DNA of 64,000 nt from Sporopachydermia quercuum (Eukaryota; Ascomycota; Sporopachydermiomycetes; Sporopachydermiales; Sporopachydermiaceae): contig BCGN01000001.1 of NCBI GenBank assembly GCA_001599295.1, forward strand, positions 930,001-994,000. The letters are read 5' to 3'. How positions within the stretch are numbered: the stretch's first letter is position 1; each line of letters starts with the position of its first letter. The notes under the pieces are model-generated. The model searched no databases and was not told where the DNA came from. It was given only the letters and a program-made list of their open reading frames with translations. Positions 23,885-35,014 of this stretch are shown here, piece by piece. A program made the translations under genes and the position numbers.

Positions 23885-25193
23885 ATCTTTCAATATTTCA
23901 TTTCATGTTGGAGTTTTGGAGTTCTGAACTAATGACCAATTGAAGGAATTTGTAAAATGCGCCATTCCTTGAAATGATTTCAAGAAATTCTTGATATTTT
24001 GTCAGTAGTTTGGAAGGCTTTCTTTTTTTATATGTTACCTTTTTAGATCTGAAAATTCTATTTATTACTAAGTAATAAATAATATACCTACTGGAGATCA
24101 AGTGGCGCGCTTGGTGTCTTTTTAATATATCAATTAATTATATTTTATGTTTAGAAGACCATGTAATTTAATAGCTGTTCATGATTCGTTACTAATGAGA
24201 ATGTCTGAAACCTGCGATACAGTGTTTATAAGCGGAGATAATTGACTCATATGTTTGTGGCAAAAATCTCTACTTGGCACACAATTGGAAAATGTATCTG
24301 CTAATGCAATTGTTCTTGTGGTTGTGTCTGTAGTTGTGGAACTCATTCTAGTATGCAAATCTTTGTGATGAACATCGTTGGNAGTTCTATTATTACAGAG
24401 TCAAAAGCACACAAAGTGATAATTACTTTCCGAGTTCAGTTTTAAGTGAACTTATGATAATAAAAAGTCCTATATCCACCAACGAGTAATTCATTCTGTT
24501 GAATGCTGGATTCCTTGAATCCAGTAGTACTTCTTGATACCAATGGGACGTACAAACGGAAGTAGGTGGAAAGTTACAAAGATAGAAACGAACATCTACA
24601 GGTGTACTGTTTGTTCATGAAGGTTTTGTTATACATTATGAATGACCGAAACGTTAAAAAAAAAATAAGAGTTAGCATTCACTTTGCCGATCTACTGTAA
24701 CAAAACCTAACGTACAATTAATTTTCTTCGAAACATAGAAGGTTCTCAATAGTATTTCNTTCTCTCCAACTATCACGTTTGAGCAGTTTTAGGCTGTTTA
24801 CTATGAGGTCTCGTCAGTATTACATCATCAGAAAATCTCCCCTACACATTTGCNTATTGTGCATAATTCCACAGGAACATACTTATACGACTATACGACC
24901 GATACCTGAAACCCTCCAGCAAATTCGTTCATGTAGTACCTCGCGTATCATTATGGTCCATAGCGGTTCATTGTTTTCGCGACAGGTACGAAAGATACGA
25001 AGAGTGGGATTACTATGAAAATGAATAATTCAGTTTGACAGCGTAAGACTGAATTTCGAAACTTCACATGTTTTNAACACCCTACCTCTTCGTTCTTGCT
25101 CGATGGATTTGATTAACTTGTCTTACTTCATCACTTCCAAACAATTGTTGAATTGCATCAATTGAGCTGATTTGTCAATTTACTGAGTCAACT
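23885..25193. other. PMA1 to ERG4 intergenic region
   Basis: About 1.3 kb with five N bases. It holds the PMA1 3' end and the ERG4 promoter. A tandem pair of sterol-response cores is at 24884-24898. A short open frame across 24779-25018 overlaps these sites and looks like chance. No other gene seen. Confidence 0.5.
24884..24898 (-). promoter_or_regulatory. Two tandem sterol-regulatory cores before ERG4
   Basis: TATACGA occurs at 24884-24890 and again at 24892-24898, an 8-base period. Read on the minus strand it is TCGTATA, the core bound by Upc2/Ecm22-type factors in yeast ergosterol promoters. The pair is about 300 bases before the ERG4 start. The motif is seen; binding is inferred. Confidence 0.6.
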
Positions 25194-26570
25194 ATGGTAT
25201 CTGAAGCCGTTGAGAAAGCAGCTGCCGAAAAGGCACAAGCTACCGAGAAAGAGGAATATGAGTTTGGTGGTCCAGCTGGTGCTCTCGGGATGATGATTGG
25301 GTTCCCTTTACTGATGTGGTACATGTGGATTGGAGCCGAGTTCTATGATGGGCATTGGCCTCTTCCATCAGATGGTCAAGAGTGGAAAGATTTCATTATC
25401 AATGACTTATACCAAACCTATTTCTTGAATCATGCAGTTCCTTCATTTCGTGCTTGGAGAATTTTCTTAACGTTCGCATTTACTCAAGCTATTTTCTATT
25501 ACACTTTACCTGGTGTTTGGACCAAAGGTCAACCATTGAAGCATTTGAACAACCGCCAACTTGATTACTATTGNAATGCCATGTGGAGTTTCTACACCTC
25601 TATTGCTATTTCTCTAGTTTTGCATTTCACTGGTATTTTCCACCTTCCTACTATTATTGAATTGTTTGGACAGATTATGACTAGTGCCATTATCACTGGT
25701 TTTGTTTTTGCCATTGGTTTGTACCTCATTACTTTCATTACTGGTGATCAACATCGTATGTCCGGTAACCATATATATGATATATTCCTTGGTGCTTCTT
25801 TGAACCCTAGAATTGGAATTTTAGACATGAAGATGTTTTTCGAAGTTCGTTTGCCTTGGTATACTTTATTTTTCATTAGTCTAGCGGCTTGCTTTAAACA
25901 ATATGAAGAATATGGCTATGTTTCTTTCCAGTTGATCTTCATGCTTCTTGCTCATTACCTTTATGCCAATGCTTGCTCTAAAGGTGAAGAACTGATTGTT
26001 CCTACATGGGATATGGCTTATGAAAAGTTTGGCTTCATGCTTATTTTCTGGAATATTGCTGGTGTTCCTTACACTTATTGCCATAGTACTCTCTATCTTT
26101 CTTATCATGACCCGGCTGATTATAATTGGTCATGGATCTATAACCTCAGCGTCCTTGCTGCTCTACTCTGCGCCTATTACGTCTTTGATACCTGCAATGG
26201 TCAAAAGAATAACTTCAGAAAANCTCTTGCTGGTGATCCTTCTGATCGGTACACTTTCCCTCACTTCAAGTACCAAAAGTTAGAANATCCCAAATATATC
26301 AAATGTGCCAATGGATCTGTTTTACTTACCGATGGTTGGTATAAATATGCTCGTAAGATCCATTACACTGCCGATTATATTCAGAGTTTATCCTGGGCTT
26401 TAGTGTGTGGAACTGCTTCTCCTTTCCCATGGTTCTTCCCTTCTTTCTTCTTGGTCGTCTTGCTTCATAGAGCCCATAGAGATATCATGAAATGCAGGAA
26501 GAAGTATGGTGCAGATTGGGATAAATATTGCAAAGAATGCCCCTGGGTTTTTATTCCTTATGTATTTTAA
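25194..26570 (+). CDS. ERG4: Delta(24(28))-sterol reductase, last step of ergosterol synthesis
   Basis: A 458-residue ER membrane enzyme (yeast Erg4 is 473) that reduces the C24(28) double bond with NADPH to give ergosterol. It has the ERG4/ERG24 family fold with many membrane segments. Erg4-like blocks include [54 protein letters not shown] and [12 protein letters not shown]. The C-terminal blocks [38 protein letters not shown] and [14 protein letters not shown] are nearly invariant. The match is to Erg4 rather than Erg24 because the N-terminal EYEFGG block and the YVF C-terminus are Erg4-specific. Three N bases each touch one codon; the first leaves TGN where yeast has Cys. It converges with SCL1, 257 bases away. 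Confidence 0.96.
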   Translation: MVSEAVEKAAAEKAQATEKEEYEFGGPAGALGMMIGFPLLMWYMWIGAEFYDGHWPLPSDGQEWKDFIINDLYQTYFLNHAVPSFRAWRIFLTFAFTQAIFYYTLPGVWTKGQPLKHLNNRQLDYYXNAMWSFYTSIAISLVLHFTGIFHLPTIIELFGQIMTSAIITGFVFAIGLYLITFITGDQHRMSGNHIYDIFLGASLNPRIGILDMKMFFEVRLPWYTLFFISLAACFKQYEEYGYVSFQLIFMLLAHYLYANACSKGEELIVPTWDMAYEKFGFMLIFWNIAGVPYTYCHSTLYLSYHDPADYNWSWIYNLSVLAALLCAYYVFDTCNGQKNNFRKXLAGDPSDRYTFPHFKYQKLEXPKYIKCANGSVLLTDGWYKYARKIHYTADYIQSLSWALVCGTASPFPWFFPSFFLVVLLHRAHRDIMKCRKKYGADWDKYCKECPWVFIPYVF

Positions 26571-26827
26571 GGATACCAGGGTAAGCAGCTCTCTCTGCGC
26601 TGCCAACTAAATAATAGAAAATCGTTCAATTATTTGATACCCGCGGGCATAGTTTCTATACCCACACATCAACAGAAAAAAAAAGAGACAGAAAATTAGA
26701 TTATAGAGAAAACGAGCACTGTAGCTGTAACAAAAATGATTCTACACGTAATATCTAATGTAAATGACATCTATTTTGAAGACTCATTAATTATATGTAA
26801 TGTAGCTTCTAAGAATGAATTGAAAGA

Positions 26828-27577
26828 TCAATCTTGCTCAGCAATTGCAACAAGTCTTTCATCGATTTCGTCAGAAGTCAATTTACGGAAAGTGCCAACG
26901 CCATTCTTATCAGGCACTGCAATTCCAATCTCTAAATCATTTTTCCGGAAATCTGTACTCAACACATCACCAAGAGTTATAATACCAAATTCAACCACTT
27001 CTTTCCAATCGCCAGAAGCGTATTCTTTCTTTTTCAACTTTTTTTCTAATGCATTCATTACTTCTTGTTGTTTAGGACCCGCTGACGTAGCTTTATAACC
27101 AACATAGTATCCAGCAGGATCACACTTGTAACAAAGTGGTCCTTTCTCATCATCAATGCTAACCAAAGTCATAACAACTCCTAATGGTCTCAAATGTGCT
27201 CTTTGAGTATATGATTGATTAATATTTGCCAATCTTTTAGCTAAAGCATCACAAGGCATTTCATAACCATTTTCATATCTGAAATCAACTGCTTCACTAC
27301 TCGCTCTAGTAACTAATGCTCTAGCGTCAGCAATTTGTCCAGTGCAAACACATCCCACTGTTGGTGAAATTTGAAATATGTAACTGACGGATTCTGGGTC
27401 TAGTAACTTATCTGGGACCTTTTTTTGAGATATCACCACACAGCAATCCTTACCAATGACAGCCAGTGAAGTCATATTAGTAGAATTGATAGCCTTGAAT
27501 GCATATTCAACCTGATAAAGTCGTCCTTCAGGCGAGAAAATTGTGATCTGTCGATCATAACCTGAAGCACCTGACAT
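26828..27577 (-). CDS. SCL1: 20S proteasome subunit alpha-1
   Basis: A 249-residue alpha-ring subunit (yeast Scl1 is 252). It starts with the alpha signature [20 protein letters not shown] and ends [17 protein letters not shown], which matches the Scl1 C-terminus. Internal blocks [40 protein letters not shown] and [20 protein letters not shown] are specific to alpha-1. Alpha subunits gate the chamber and have no catalytic Thr. The gene diverges from HOS2 with about 800 bases between them; a partial proteasome-associated element lies upstream at 27763. Confidence 0.96.
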   Translation of the reverse strand: MSGASGYDRQITIFSPEGRLYQVEYAFKAINSTNMTSLAVIGKDCCVVISQKKVPDKLLDPESVSYIFQISPTVGCVCTGQIADARALVTRASSEAVDFRYENGYEMPCDALAKRLANINQSYTQRAHLRPLGVVMTLVSIDDEKGPLCYKCDPAGYYVGYKATSAGPKQQEVMNALEKKLKKKEYASGDWKEVVEFGIITLGDVLSTDFRKNDLEIGIAVPDKNGVGTFRKLTSDEIDERLVAIAEQD

Positions 27578-28378
27578 TTTGATTATTGATTTACCTTATA
27601 TATTAATCCTTGCTCTTTCTCTTTGATGAAGTACTACTCCTTAGTAACTTAAGTGATTCGACGGTTAATTCTCTACTCAGATTCACGCCGCAAGTCTATT
27701 CTTCGCCGCATATATTTGTCTATCAATTCCAACTCAAATCACACAATATTTTCAACACTTTGTTGCCACTTGTTGTAACTGATAATCAACTATACTCCCA
27801 TCAGCTTGCTCAAGTCATACATCGTTATTATCACCTATCATCATAATATCAACAATCAATAATACAGCTAACTACCTACCTTTTGCTTATGGACCGCCCC
27901 CCAAAATACAATTGTCAATTTCATACATGCTATTAAACCAACGGGAGGAGACTCCAAATGACTTCGGGATTGAAACAGACCCTCTGGGTTTCTTTCATAG
28001 AAAGAGCCTCGAAGTAAGAAATTTCGGAAATAGTATTGTACTTGACAGGAAAACAGTACACCATTACCTTTCGTATTATTTTGCTAGCACCAGTCCCTCT
28101 GCTCTATGACTTAGGGTCTTGTTCTTCCTTATATGCCATACTACACTAACAGACATTACGATAGAATAAAATTGTATATTAGAATATGGAATATCCCTAC
28201 TATTTCGCTTGCTTAATCTCCTAATACAATTCTACTGTCTATAAAGAAAAACAGTGGCCAAACTATGATTTACTGCATCAGTACTGTACTTTTGCAGCAT
28301 CAATAGCACTATTGGAACACTCATGATACCGCCATCAAGGTTTTAGTGATTAAAACTCCGAAGCATTTTGAACTCATT
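27578..28378. other. Shared SCL1/HOS2 divergent promoter
   Basis: This stretch holds the promoters of both genes. GTGGCAA (minus strand, 27763-27769) is the core of the Rpn4 box GGTGGCAAA, with both flanking bases different, about 190 bases before SCL1. TATAAAG at 28240-28246 lies about 130 bases before HOS2. A C-rich run (CCGCCCCCC) is near 27894. No gene seen. Confidence 0.45.
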
Positions 28379-29728
28379 ATGACAGCGCAAAGCTCGACAT
28401 TTACAACTGATGGTAAAACTACGGCGAACCAACCAGCTTATGAACCGAAAAATACATCTCTATACCATCCTAGAATTTCTTATCATTATAATCCTGAGGC
28501 TTCACAGTACCACTATGGAACGAGGCATCCGATGAAGCCATTCAGACTGATGCTCACAGACCATTTAGTACTTGGTTATAAACTTCACCAATTGATGGAC
28601 TTGTATGAACCCAGAAGGGCAACAAAAGATGAAATACTAGAATTCCATGCTGAAGAATATATTGAATTTCTCCAGAAGGTTACACCAGAAACGGCTTCTA
28701 AGTTTTCTAAGTTCTTCTCAAAGTTCAATATTGGTGATGACTGTCCAATCTTCGATGGTATGTATGATTACTGTACTATCTATTCGGGCTGTTCATTAGA
28801 CGCTTCAAGAAAGATCATATCGGGTTTAAGCGATATAGCATGTAATTGGTCCGGAGGACTTCATCATGCAAAGAAATTTGAACCTTCTGGGTTTTGTTAT
28901 GTCAACGACATCGTACTTGCTATACTGAATTTCCTTAGGTACTATCCAAGAGTATTATACGTGGACATTGATTTACATCATGGTGACGGTGTTCAAGAAG
29001 CCTTTTATACCACTGACCGTGTAATGACAGTTTCTTTCCATAAATATAACGGGGAGTTTTTCCCCGGTACGGGAAATTTCGATGAAATAGGTTCAGGATT
29101 AGGTAAGCATTATGCTTTGAATGTACCATTAAGAGATGGGATTGATGACGAATCATATGTTCGTTTGTTTAAATCAATAATGGAACCTGTCATGACAACC
29201 TTTCAACCAAGTGTGATAGTTCAGCAATGTGGAGCTGATTCCTTAGGTTGTGATAGATTAGGCTGCTTCAATCTCAACATCAGAGCTCATGGTGAATGTG
29301 TGAACTTTATGAAATCCTTTGGTGTGCCAATGATAGTCGTAGGTGGAGGGGGCTATACTCCAAGAAATGTCTCACGATTATGGTGTTATGAAACGTCTAT
29401 TTGTCTTGATGTTCATTTGGCCTCTAAATTACCGGAAGAAATGCCCTTCCTGAATTACTTTGGGCCAGATTATTCACTGCATCCTAATTTAGGGGACCGT
29501 ATAGAAAATAAAAATAGCAGAAAGTTCCTCGAGAGTGTCACGACGCAAGTTTTGGAGCAAGTGAGATATCTAAATGGAGCACCTAGCGTGGAAATGCAAG
29601 AATTACCGCCTGAGTTCTTGGTTCTTAGTAATGAAGAGGAAAAGGAGTTGGATGCATTAAATGAGGAAATGGAACGTCAAAATTCTGACCAGAAGGACAC
29701 AGCTCGAATAGGCGAATTAAGTTATTAG
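28379..29728 (+). CDS. HOS2: Class I histone deacetylase Hos2
   Basis: A 449-residue RPD3-family deacetylase (yeast Hos2 is 452), a subunit of the Set3 complex that acts in coding regions of active genes. Start-side blocks [20 protein letters not shown] and [12 protein letters not shown] match Hos2. The catalytic site is visible as [51 protein letters not shown] and [14 protein letters not shown], which include the tandem His, the zinc ligands and the active-site Tyr segment. The ATG at 28379 (MTAQSS) is used because the open frame before it begins with a non-ATG codon. The blocks NFNIGDD-like and [14 protein letters not shown] fit Hos2 better than Rpd3. Confidence 0.94.
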   Translation: MTAQSSTFTTDGKTTANQPAYEPKNTSLYHPRISYHYNPEASQYHYGTRHPMKPFRLMLTDHLVLGYKLHQLMDLYEPRRATKDEILEFHAEEYIEFLQKVTPETASKFSKFFSKFNIGDDCPIFDGMYDYCTIYSGCSLDASRKIISGLSDIACNWSGGLHHAKKFEPSGFCYVNDIVLAILNFLRYYPRVLYVDIDLHHGDGVQEAFYTTDRVMTVSFHKYNGEFFPGTGNFDEIGSGLGKHYALNVPLRDGIDDESYVRLFKSIMEPVMTTFQPSVIVQQCGADSLGCDRLGCFNLNIRAHGECVNFMKSFGVPMIVVGGGGYTPRNVSRLWCYETSICLDVHLASKLPEEMPFLNYFGPDYSLHPNLGDRIENKNSRKFLESVTTQVLEQVRYLNGAPSVEMQELPPEFLVLSNEEEKELDALNEEMERQNSDQKDTARIGELSY

Positions 29729-30695
29729 GTTGGTGATGGTGATGATGATGACTTGAATAAGGTAAAGGATAATAATAGAATAGAAAGAGAAAAGGGAGAA
29801 AATGGAGCTAGTGTTAAATATATCAGTTACTATAGTATAACATGCAAGATAGATGTGGATTATGTTGGCTGGAGAGCTAGAAACAATGTATTTTTACGAC
29901 GGAAGACAATTCTTCTTTACAACTATAAAGTGTATTTATAAGGTATAATTTTATTTCATATAATAAATTGAACAGTTTATTCCAGTTCCGAGTAGAACTT
30001 ATCAGCAATCGAAGTGCCTTCTTACCATCCATACTAGTGCCTTTAGTAGCACTAGCAACGAGAGCTAATCTCAAAGAAAGGAAGATGTCTTACTGAATGG
30101 AAAATCTATTGAACTACAATGAATAGATCTTAATCAANTATCCATTCTATGAAAGTTCTGAGCTTTGAATGAGATTTAAAAAGAGCACTCAAACGCGAGA
30201 GAATAGATGCGATGTTACACGATTATGTAATCCTAAAAGCAACCAGAGACCCTTTGAAGATAAATAATGATTGAACAGCTGGGAAGGAATAATGAGTGCT
30301 ACTACCACTTTTATGATTTTAGTTTCATTTATTGTGGTAGGGCTAGATGATGNCAATACATTAAGTTAGTAATGTTATTATCATTATTATTATCGTTGTA
30401 GATACCAGAACAAGAGTACTAAACGCAAATTGAACCATCAGACGAGCTAGCTAATAAATAAGGTTTAACTTTAAAGAGTAAATGCATAAACTCGCGCAAG
30501 ACAAGAACCTTATCGTTGTCACCTGCAACTATTCACTTTGAACCGAAAAACCAGGTTTGAAAACAATCATAGTTTATTCAAACTCCTACTCCTCTATTTC
30601 TATTAAAGCATAATTCAATACACACCTCGATAGTTCATACTACACACCAAACCGCTATTTTACATATAGGCCCAATTATATTACCATTTCATTCT
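29729..30695. other. Convergent interval HOS2 / Zn2Cys6 gene
   Basis: About 970 bases between convergent genes, unusually long for tail-to-tail neighbours here (others are roughly 260-690). It begins with GGTGATGG-type short repeats. A 65-codon open frame on the minus strand near 30000 has no recognisable features. No gene assigned. Confidence 0.4.
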
Positions 30696-33600
30696 TCAAA
30701 AAGGAAGAATGTCACCATTTTCATCGTCATCACTATCACTTAATCCATTAGTATGGGATCTTCGTCCTACACCAGATTTCATTCTTGTTCCGTTCATGAT
30801 TATCTCATCATCGTCATCATCATTTGCTTCGTAAGATCCATCAGCTCCGACGCTCAAACCACCGTTTAATACCCCACGAGCAATCTTCTCATCCAATGCT
30901 ACCCAATGTCTTCGTACTTTACGTAAGGAAAATTTGCCACTTTCTATTCCAATTCCTCTCAACTCCTTGAAGTATCTCTCAACACATTGTCGATCAACAC
31001 TAGAAACACTATTCATAGCAGCACACAAAATTGGCCATTGAATCATCACATGCGGCACAGAGAAAACTCTTAATGGTATTCTTAACCGAGGATCCAAATA
31101 TGGTAGCATATAAAGCATAGATCGAACTAGTTGCTGTACCATTGGATTTGTTGGTGGGAAATTAAACCCACTTTTAGAAGTAAGTATAGTTAAAATAGCA
31201 GTTCTAGCATGCATTTGCTGGCTTACATCATACCAAGAAATAATCATTTTCCGTGGGCTGGCTGAAGGGTTTGCTGGACTGAAAGCTGGAATAACAAACA
31301 CTTCCAACGCATCTGGTGGTACTAATGATGATAATTCCTCTGGAACTGAATCTAGGTAGTCTGGATAAGGATTAGGACCATGCTTCGAGCTGGTGAAGGT
31401 CTTAGTAGGGTTGTTATCACCATTAACATTGCTATTAACGCTAACATTACTACTATCGCCAGAACTTTCATTAGAAACACCATGCAAATTATTACTCAAC
31501 GTAGCAGTAGCTGTGGNTANGATATTAGCATACTTAAACGAATTCTCTAGATGGTGCTTATTATTTTCTCCTACAGGCCTCAGACAACTAGCTGTGACTA
31601 TGCCATTACAGTCAATAATACGATAGTTCGTCATATCATAAGCTTGTCCTAATAAATCACATAAAACAAACACTGACTTTCTTGTAGCTTTCTTTCTTTT
31701 CTTTCCAATGATCTTCCCATTCCCATTTTCATTCCCACCTCCACCTTCTTTACCATTGTCAAGGTCATTCTTGTTATCATTTCCATTTCTGCCGTTCAAG
31801 GCTAAAGCTACTGCCAGTTTCTTAAAAAACAAAATATCTTCTTGACGGAAACCAAATAACAAATTGAACCTGTCTTCTCTAAGAATGTAAACCGATCTAA
31901 GGCCTAATTCAACTTCTGGCTTAACTAAATCAAAGATAGCATTCAGTTCTTCTTCCGTTTGAAGCGTACCACCAAACTCTGCATTAAGACAAGCCAAAAG
32001 CTCCATAACAGCAAACCAAGTTCGGCAGATTGCAATAACAGGGGAAGTTTTACGAGTGCCCAAACTTGCATATCGTTTGAGGAAATCCTTGGCCCCTCTT
32101 AAGTGGGCCCGCCACGATCTACCTTTAGTTGAAGCTTGATCAGTGGTTAGAACAAGCACAGTAAGCAGCATAGGCTCTATCTGCTGAATAATAGAACTTT
32201 CATCTTGACAATATTCCGATAAGGATTTCAGACATGATGCTAGATAGAAACAATAAGCGATTTCATCATCTCTGTTCTTCGAAGCTCGGAAAGATCTTCT
32301 AGCTGCTGAAGCGAGAATAGCCGATAATAAATAAGGAGTCTGTAAAGAGTAGGTAAGCAAAACGTCTCTTACAGGATTGCAACTTGGCGATGGTGTGAAA
32401 GGAAGAAATGCTTTACTGGTGGAGAAGTAAAAAACAGAAAGATAATGTCTATGTTCAGGTCCCAGGTTGAAATCATCAACAGAAACGTTATAAATAGGGG
32501 AAATAGTGTTCATCGATGTGAATGAAAACTTTTCCTTACGTTGTAAAGATCTTTCTGCTTGTGATTGAGAATGGGAACGCAAATGATTGGCCTGTGAAGG
32601 ATTCTGGGATATAATNCTCTTAGCTTGAAACATTGCAAACGATGAATAATCATAATTAGATGCTGTTGGTTCTAAACTGCGAGTGCCAGCATTTGAAGTA
32701 TGAGATCCCTGAGGCAAAGGTGGAAAACCTGGAGGAGGAATCATTTTCCCCTTATGAAATTGTTGGTTTACCGCGTCCTGTTCAGAAAGACCAACTAATC
32801 TAGGTAAATTTTCCATAGAAGGAGCAGAATCCATTGATCGGGCTTCCACATTGGGGGTGCCATCAGAAGTAGATTCTGAGGGTGTATCTGCAGAATGGAT
32901 CAATCCTGAGATGGAACTCACGTTGTTTGATGATGATAAAGGCATTGCATGAGGATCTATTTGGGCTTCTTCTAGATTGAGGCTTACAATGTCGTTTAAA
33001 TCGCTCATGAGAAGATTAGCATCGGAAAGAAAAGCGTCCCAAGTAACATCTTCGTCAAAGAGCATACCTATGCCAATATTTGGTTGATGATTGTTTAGAT
33101 TAACATCTTGGTCTGGAGGAATAATCAGTGGTTGAGGTTGATGTAGAAGGTTCTGCTGTCCCGATGATTTATGAGGATGTGGCAAAGCTGCCGGTTGAAA
33201 CTGCATAGGTTGTAGATGCTGAAATGGCTGTAAAGACTGTAACGGCTGCAATGACTGTAGAGACTGCAAATGCCGCAGATGCTGTAGAGATTGCAAAGGC
33301 TGTAAAGGTTGTGAATGTTGCTGAGGTTGTACCACCTGTGGATTTGGCTGGATTGAATGCACCTGGGACGACGGAACCTGTTGAGACTGAGATTGAGATT
33401 GAATCTGCGTCGTAGTCTTACTGTCTGAAACTTTAGGATTAACAAAGACAAATGTCTTTAGGCCACTTTCACCAGTTGGTGAGTCTACGTTCATTGTATT
33501 CTTACCACTTTCAGCTTGGGTGTAGTCATTGTTGCTTGGTTTCAATTTCTTTTGTTTGCCTCCTTTCTGAAAAGCTGTCATAGAATCAACACTGGTCAAC

Positions 33601-34218
33601 GATCTGTTGTTGGAGAATTTGACCGCTTTTTCGTAAACGCATGTTTTGAATAAATGTGAGCATTGCCAGCAAGCAGGTTTTGCCTCATCGCACTGAATTA
33701 GTTAAAAAGAATGTTAGTTAAGTTGCTACTTACAGTTGCAAGATAGGAAATTTACACATTAATGTGAGATACAAAAGACAAAGATAACATACCTTTAATT
33801 TTCTTCGTTTACATTCTTTACAGCCATTTCTGGAATACGCTCTTTTCTTTAACTTCTGCTCTGAACTGAAAGTTTTCGTAATGGAGCTTGAGGATGTTGT
33901 AGGAGCTATTGATTTGGTTGATGTAACAGGATCTGCTGTTACAACAAATTCTGAAGGAGAAACCAAACGAGATAGTTGCACAGCGTTTGTAAGACCCAAT
34001 GTTTGTCGATTTGAATCAGTCAATTGAAGCACCTTTTCAGTTGTTGAAGCACTTGGAGCTGAAAATTTCACTTCCTTTCCTGCAACTGCAGCTTCTACTG
34101 CTGGGGGTGATTCTGTTGTTGATGTCGATGCTTTTGTCGATGCTGTTGATACAGGCAACTTACCCTTGTCCTCTAACGGTAACATCTCTGTATCTCCTTT
34201 ACTTTTCATATCTTTCAT
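30696..34218 (-). CDS. Zn2Cys6 transcription factor, Lys14-like, two exons
   Basis: Exon 1 is 34218-33793 and exon 2 33692-30696, phase 0; the product has 1140 residues. The 100-base intron (donor GTATGT, branch TTTTAAC, acceptor TTCAG) splits the zinc cluster after Lys142. The joined cluster reads GCKECKRRKLK|CDEAKPACWQCSHLFKTC, with all six Cys. A Gln/Leu-rich segment follows. The C-terminal half resembles the fungal-specific factor domain found in Lys14/ARCA-type regulators, with the typical block GRSWRAHLRGAKDFLKRY and a C-terminal block PHVMIQWPILCAAM. It is presumably a nuclear regulator; targets cannot be read from sequence. Lys14 itself controls lysine synthesis, but this paralogue-rich family makes the exact name uncertain. 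Three N bases fall in exon 2. Confidence 0.8.
33205..33325 (-). repeat. Leu-Gln repeat in the Zn2Cys6 factor
   Basis: About 40 residues of LQxLQx-type repeats (LQPLQSLQHLRHLQSLQSLQ and similar) are encoded by degenerate 9-base units of the TGYARAGAY kind. Such tracts are low-complexity activation or interaction segments; function is inferred. Confidence 0.7.
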
Positions 34219-35014
34219 ATCGAATTCTTATANTTGAATCACTATCTACCCACCAAATTTCAGTACCAAACATCAGTTTATTAATAATATTTCATTATTC
34301 CCCAGAAATCACGTTCAGATCTTATTATTGACATATGGGCAAGAAACTTCCCTCATCGGACTCAACTAGATGAAGTCCAAAAATGGCAAAGTATTCCTCG
34401 GACTCTGGATGAATCAGTCAGCTTAATCCAGATCACATCATCCCTATCACTGTAGGCGAAATTCAGAATGTCGTCAGAATTACCCCTCTTCCGTATTTGG
34501 AAATACAACGATTTTTCTTGCCAATTAGGAAAGCACTGCTTCACCTAGAAATAATATATTCACGTGAGAGAAATTGATAGTAAATAAATGATGACGAAAT
34601 CAATAAAAAATTAAGTTGATGGGTTTTGCGGAGAAGAATGCATGAATGGGCCGGCCACATAAGTCACAGAAGAGAGAAAGCCCTGTTGGGTTCCCTGTCA
34701 GGCTAAGAGCTGAACTGACNNNCNNNCNTTNNTNGNNANNNANNNNGATTGATTGATTGCTGTAGAAGGAATCAACAGACAAGAGCATTTGAAGATAGAT
34801 AAACCTGTATTTATTTCAAGGATAGGTATCTGTTGTTAAATCCATAAGGTAGTTGATTATTGTGAAAGCTAAGAGTTTGTTGTAACTGGTGTGTCCGATA
34901 ATCTGTGCAATTATCCCAATATACTACTGACTTTCTGTATGAATTATTACCTAGTTATTACCTTACAAGACTTAATCAATAATTCTAAACAAAACTGAAC
35001 AAGTGCGACAATTC
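34219..35014. other. Divergent promoter with a cluster of N bases
   Basis: About 800 bases between divergent genes. At 34720-34746 most bases are N, directly before a GATT tandem run (34747 onward), which suggests a simple repeat the assembly could not resolve. No gene seen. Confidence 0.5.

Noticed and set aside
24779-25018. 79-residue open frame between PMA1 and ERG4
   Set aside because: It begins without an ATG, contains an N, covers the sterol-response cores and resembles no known protein.
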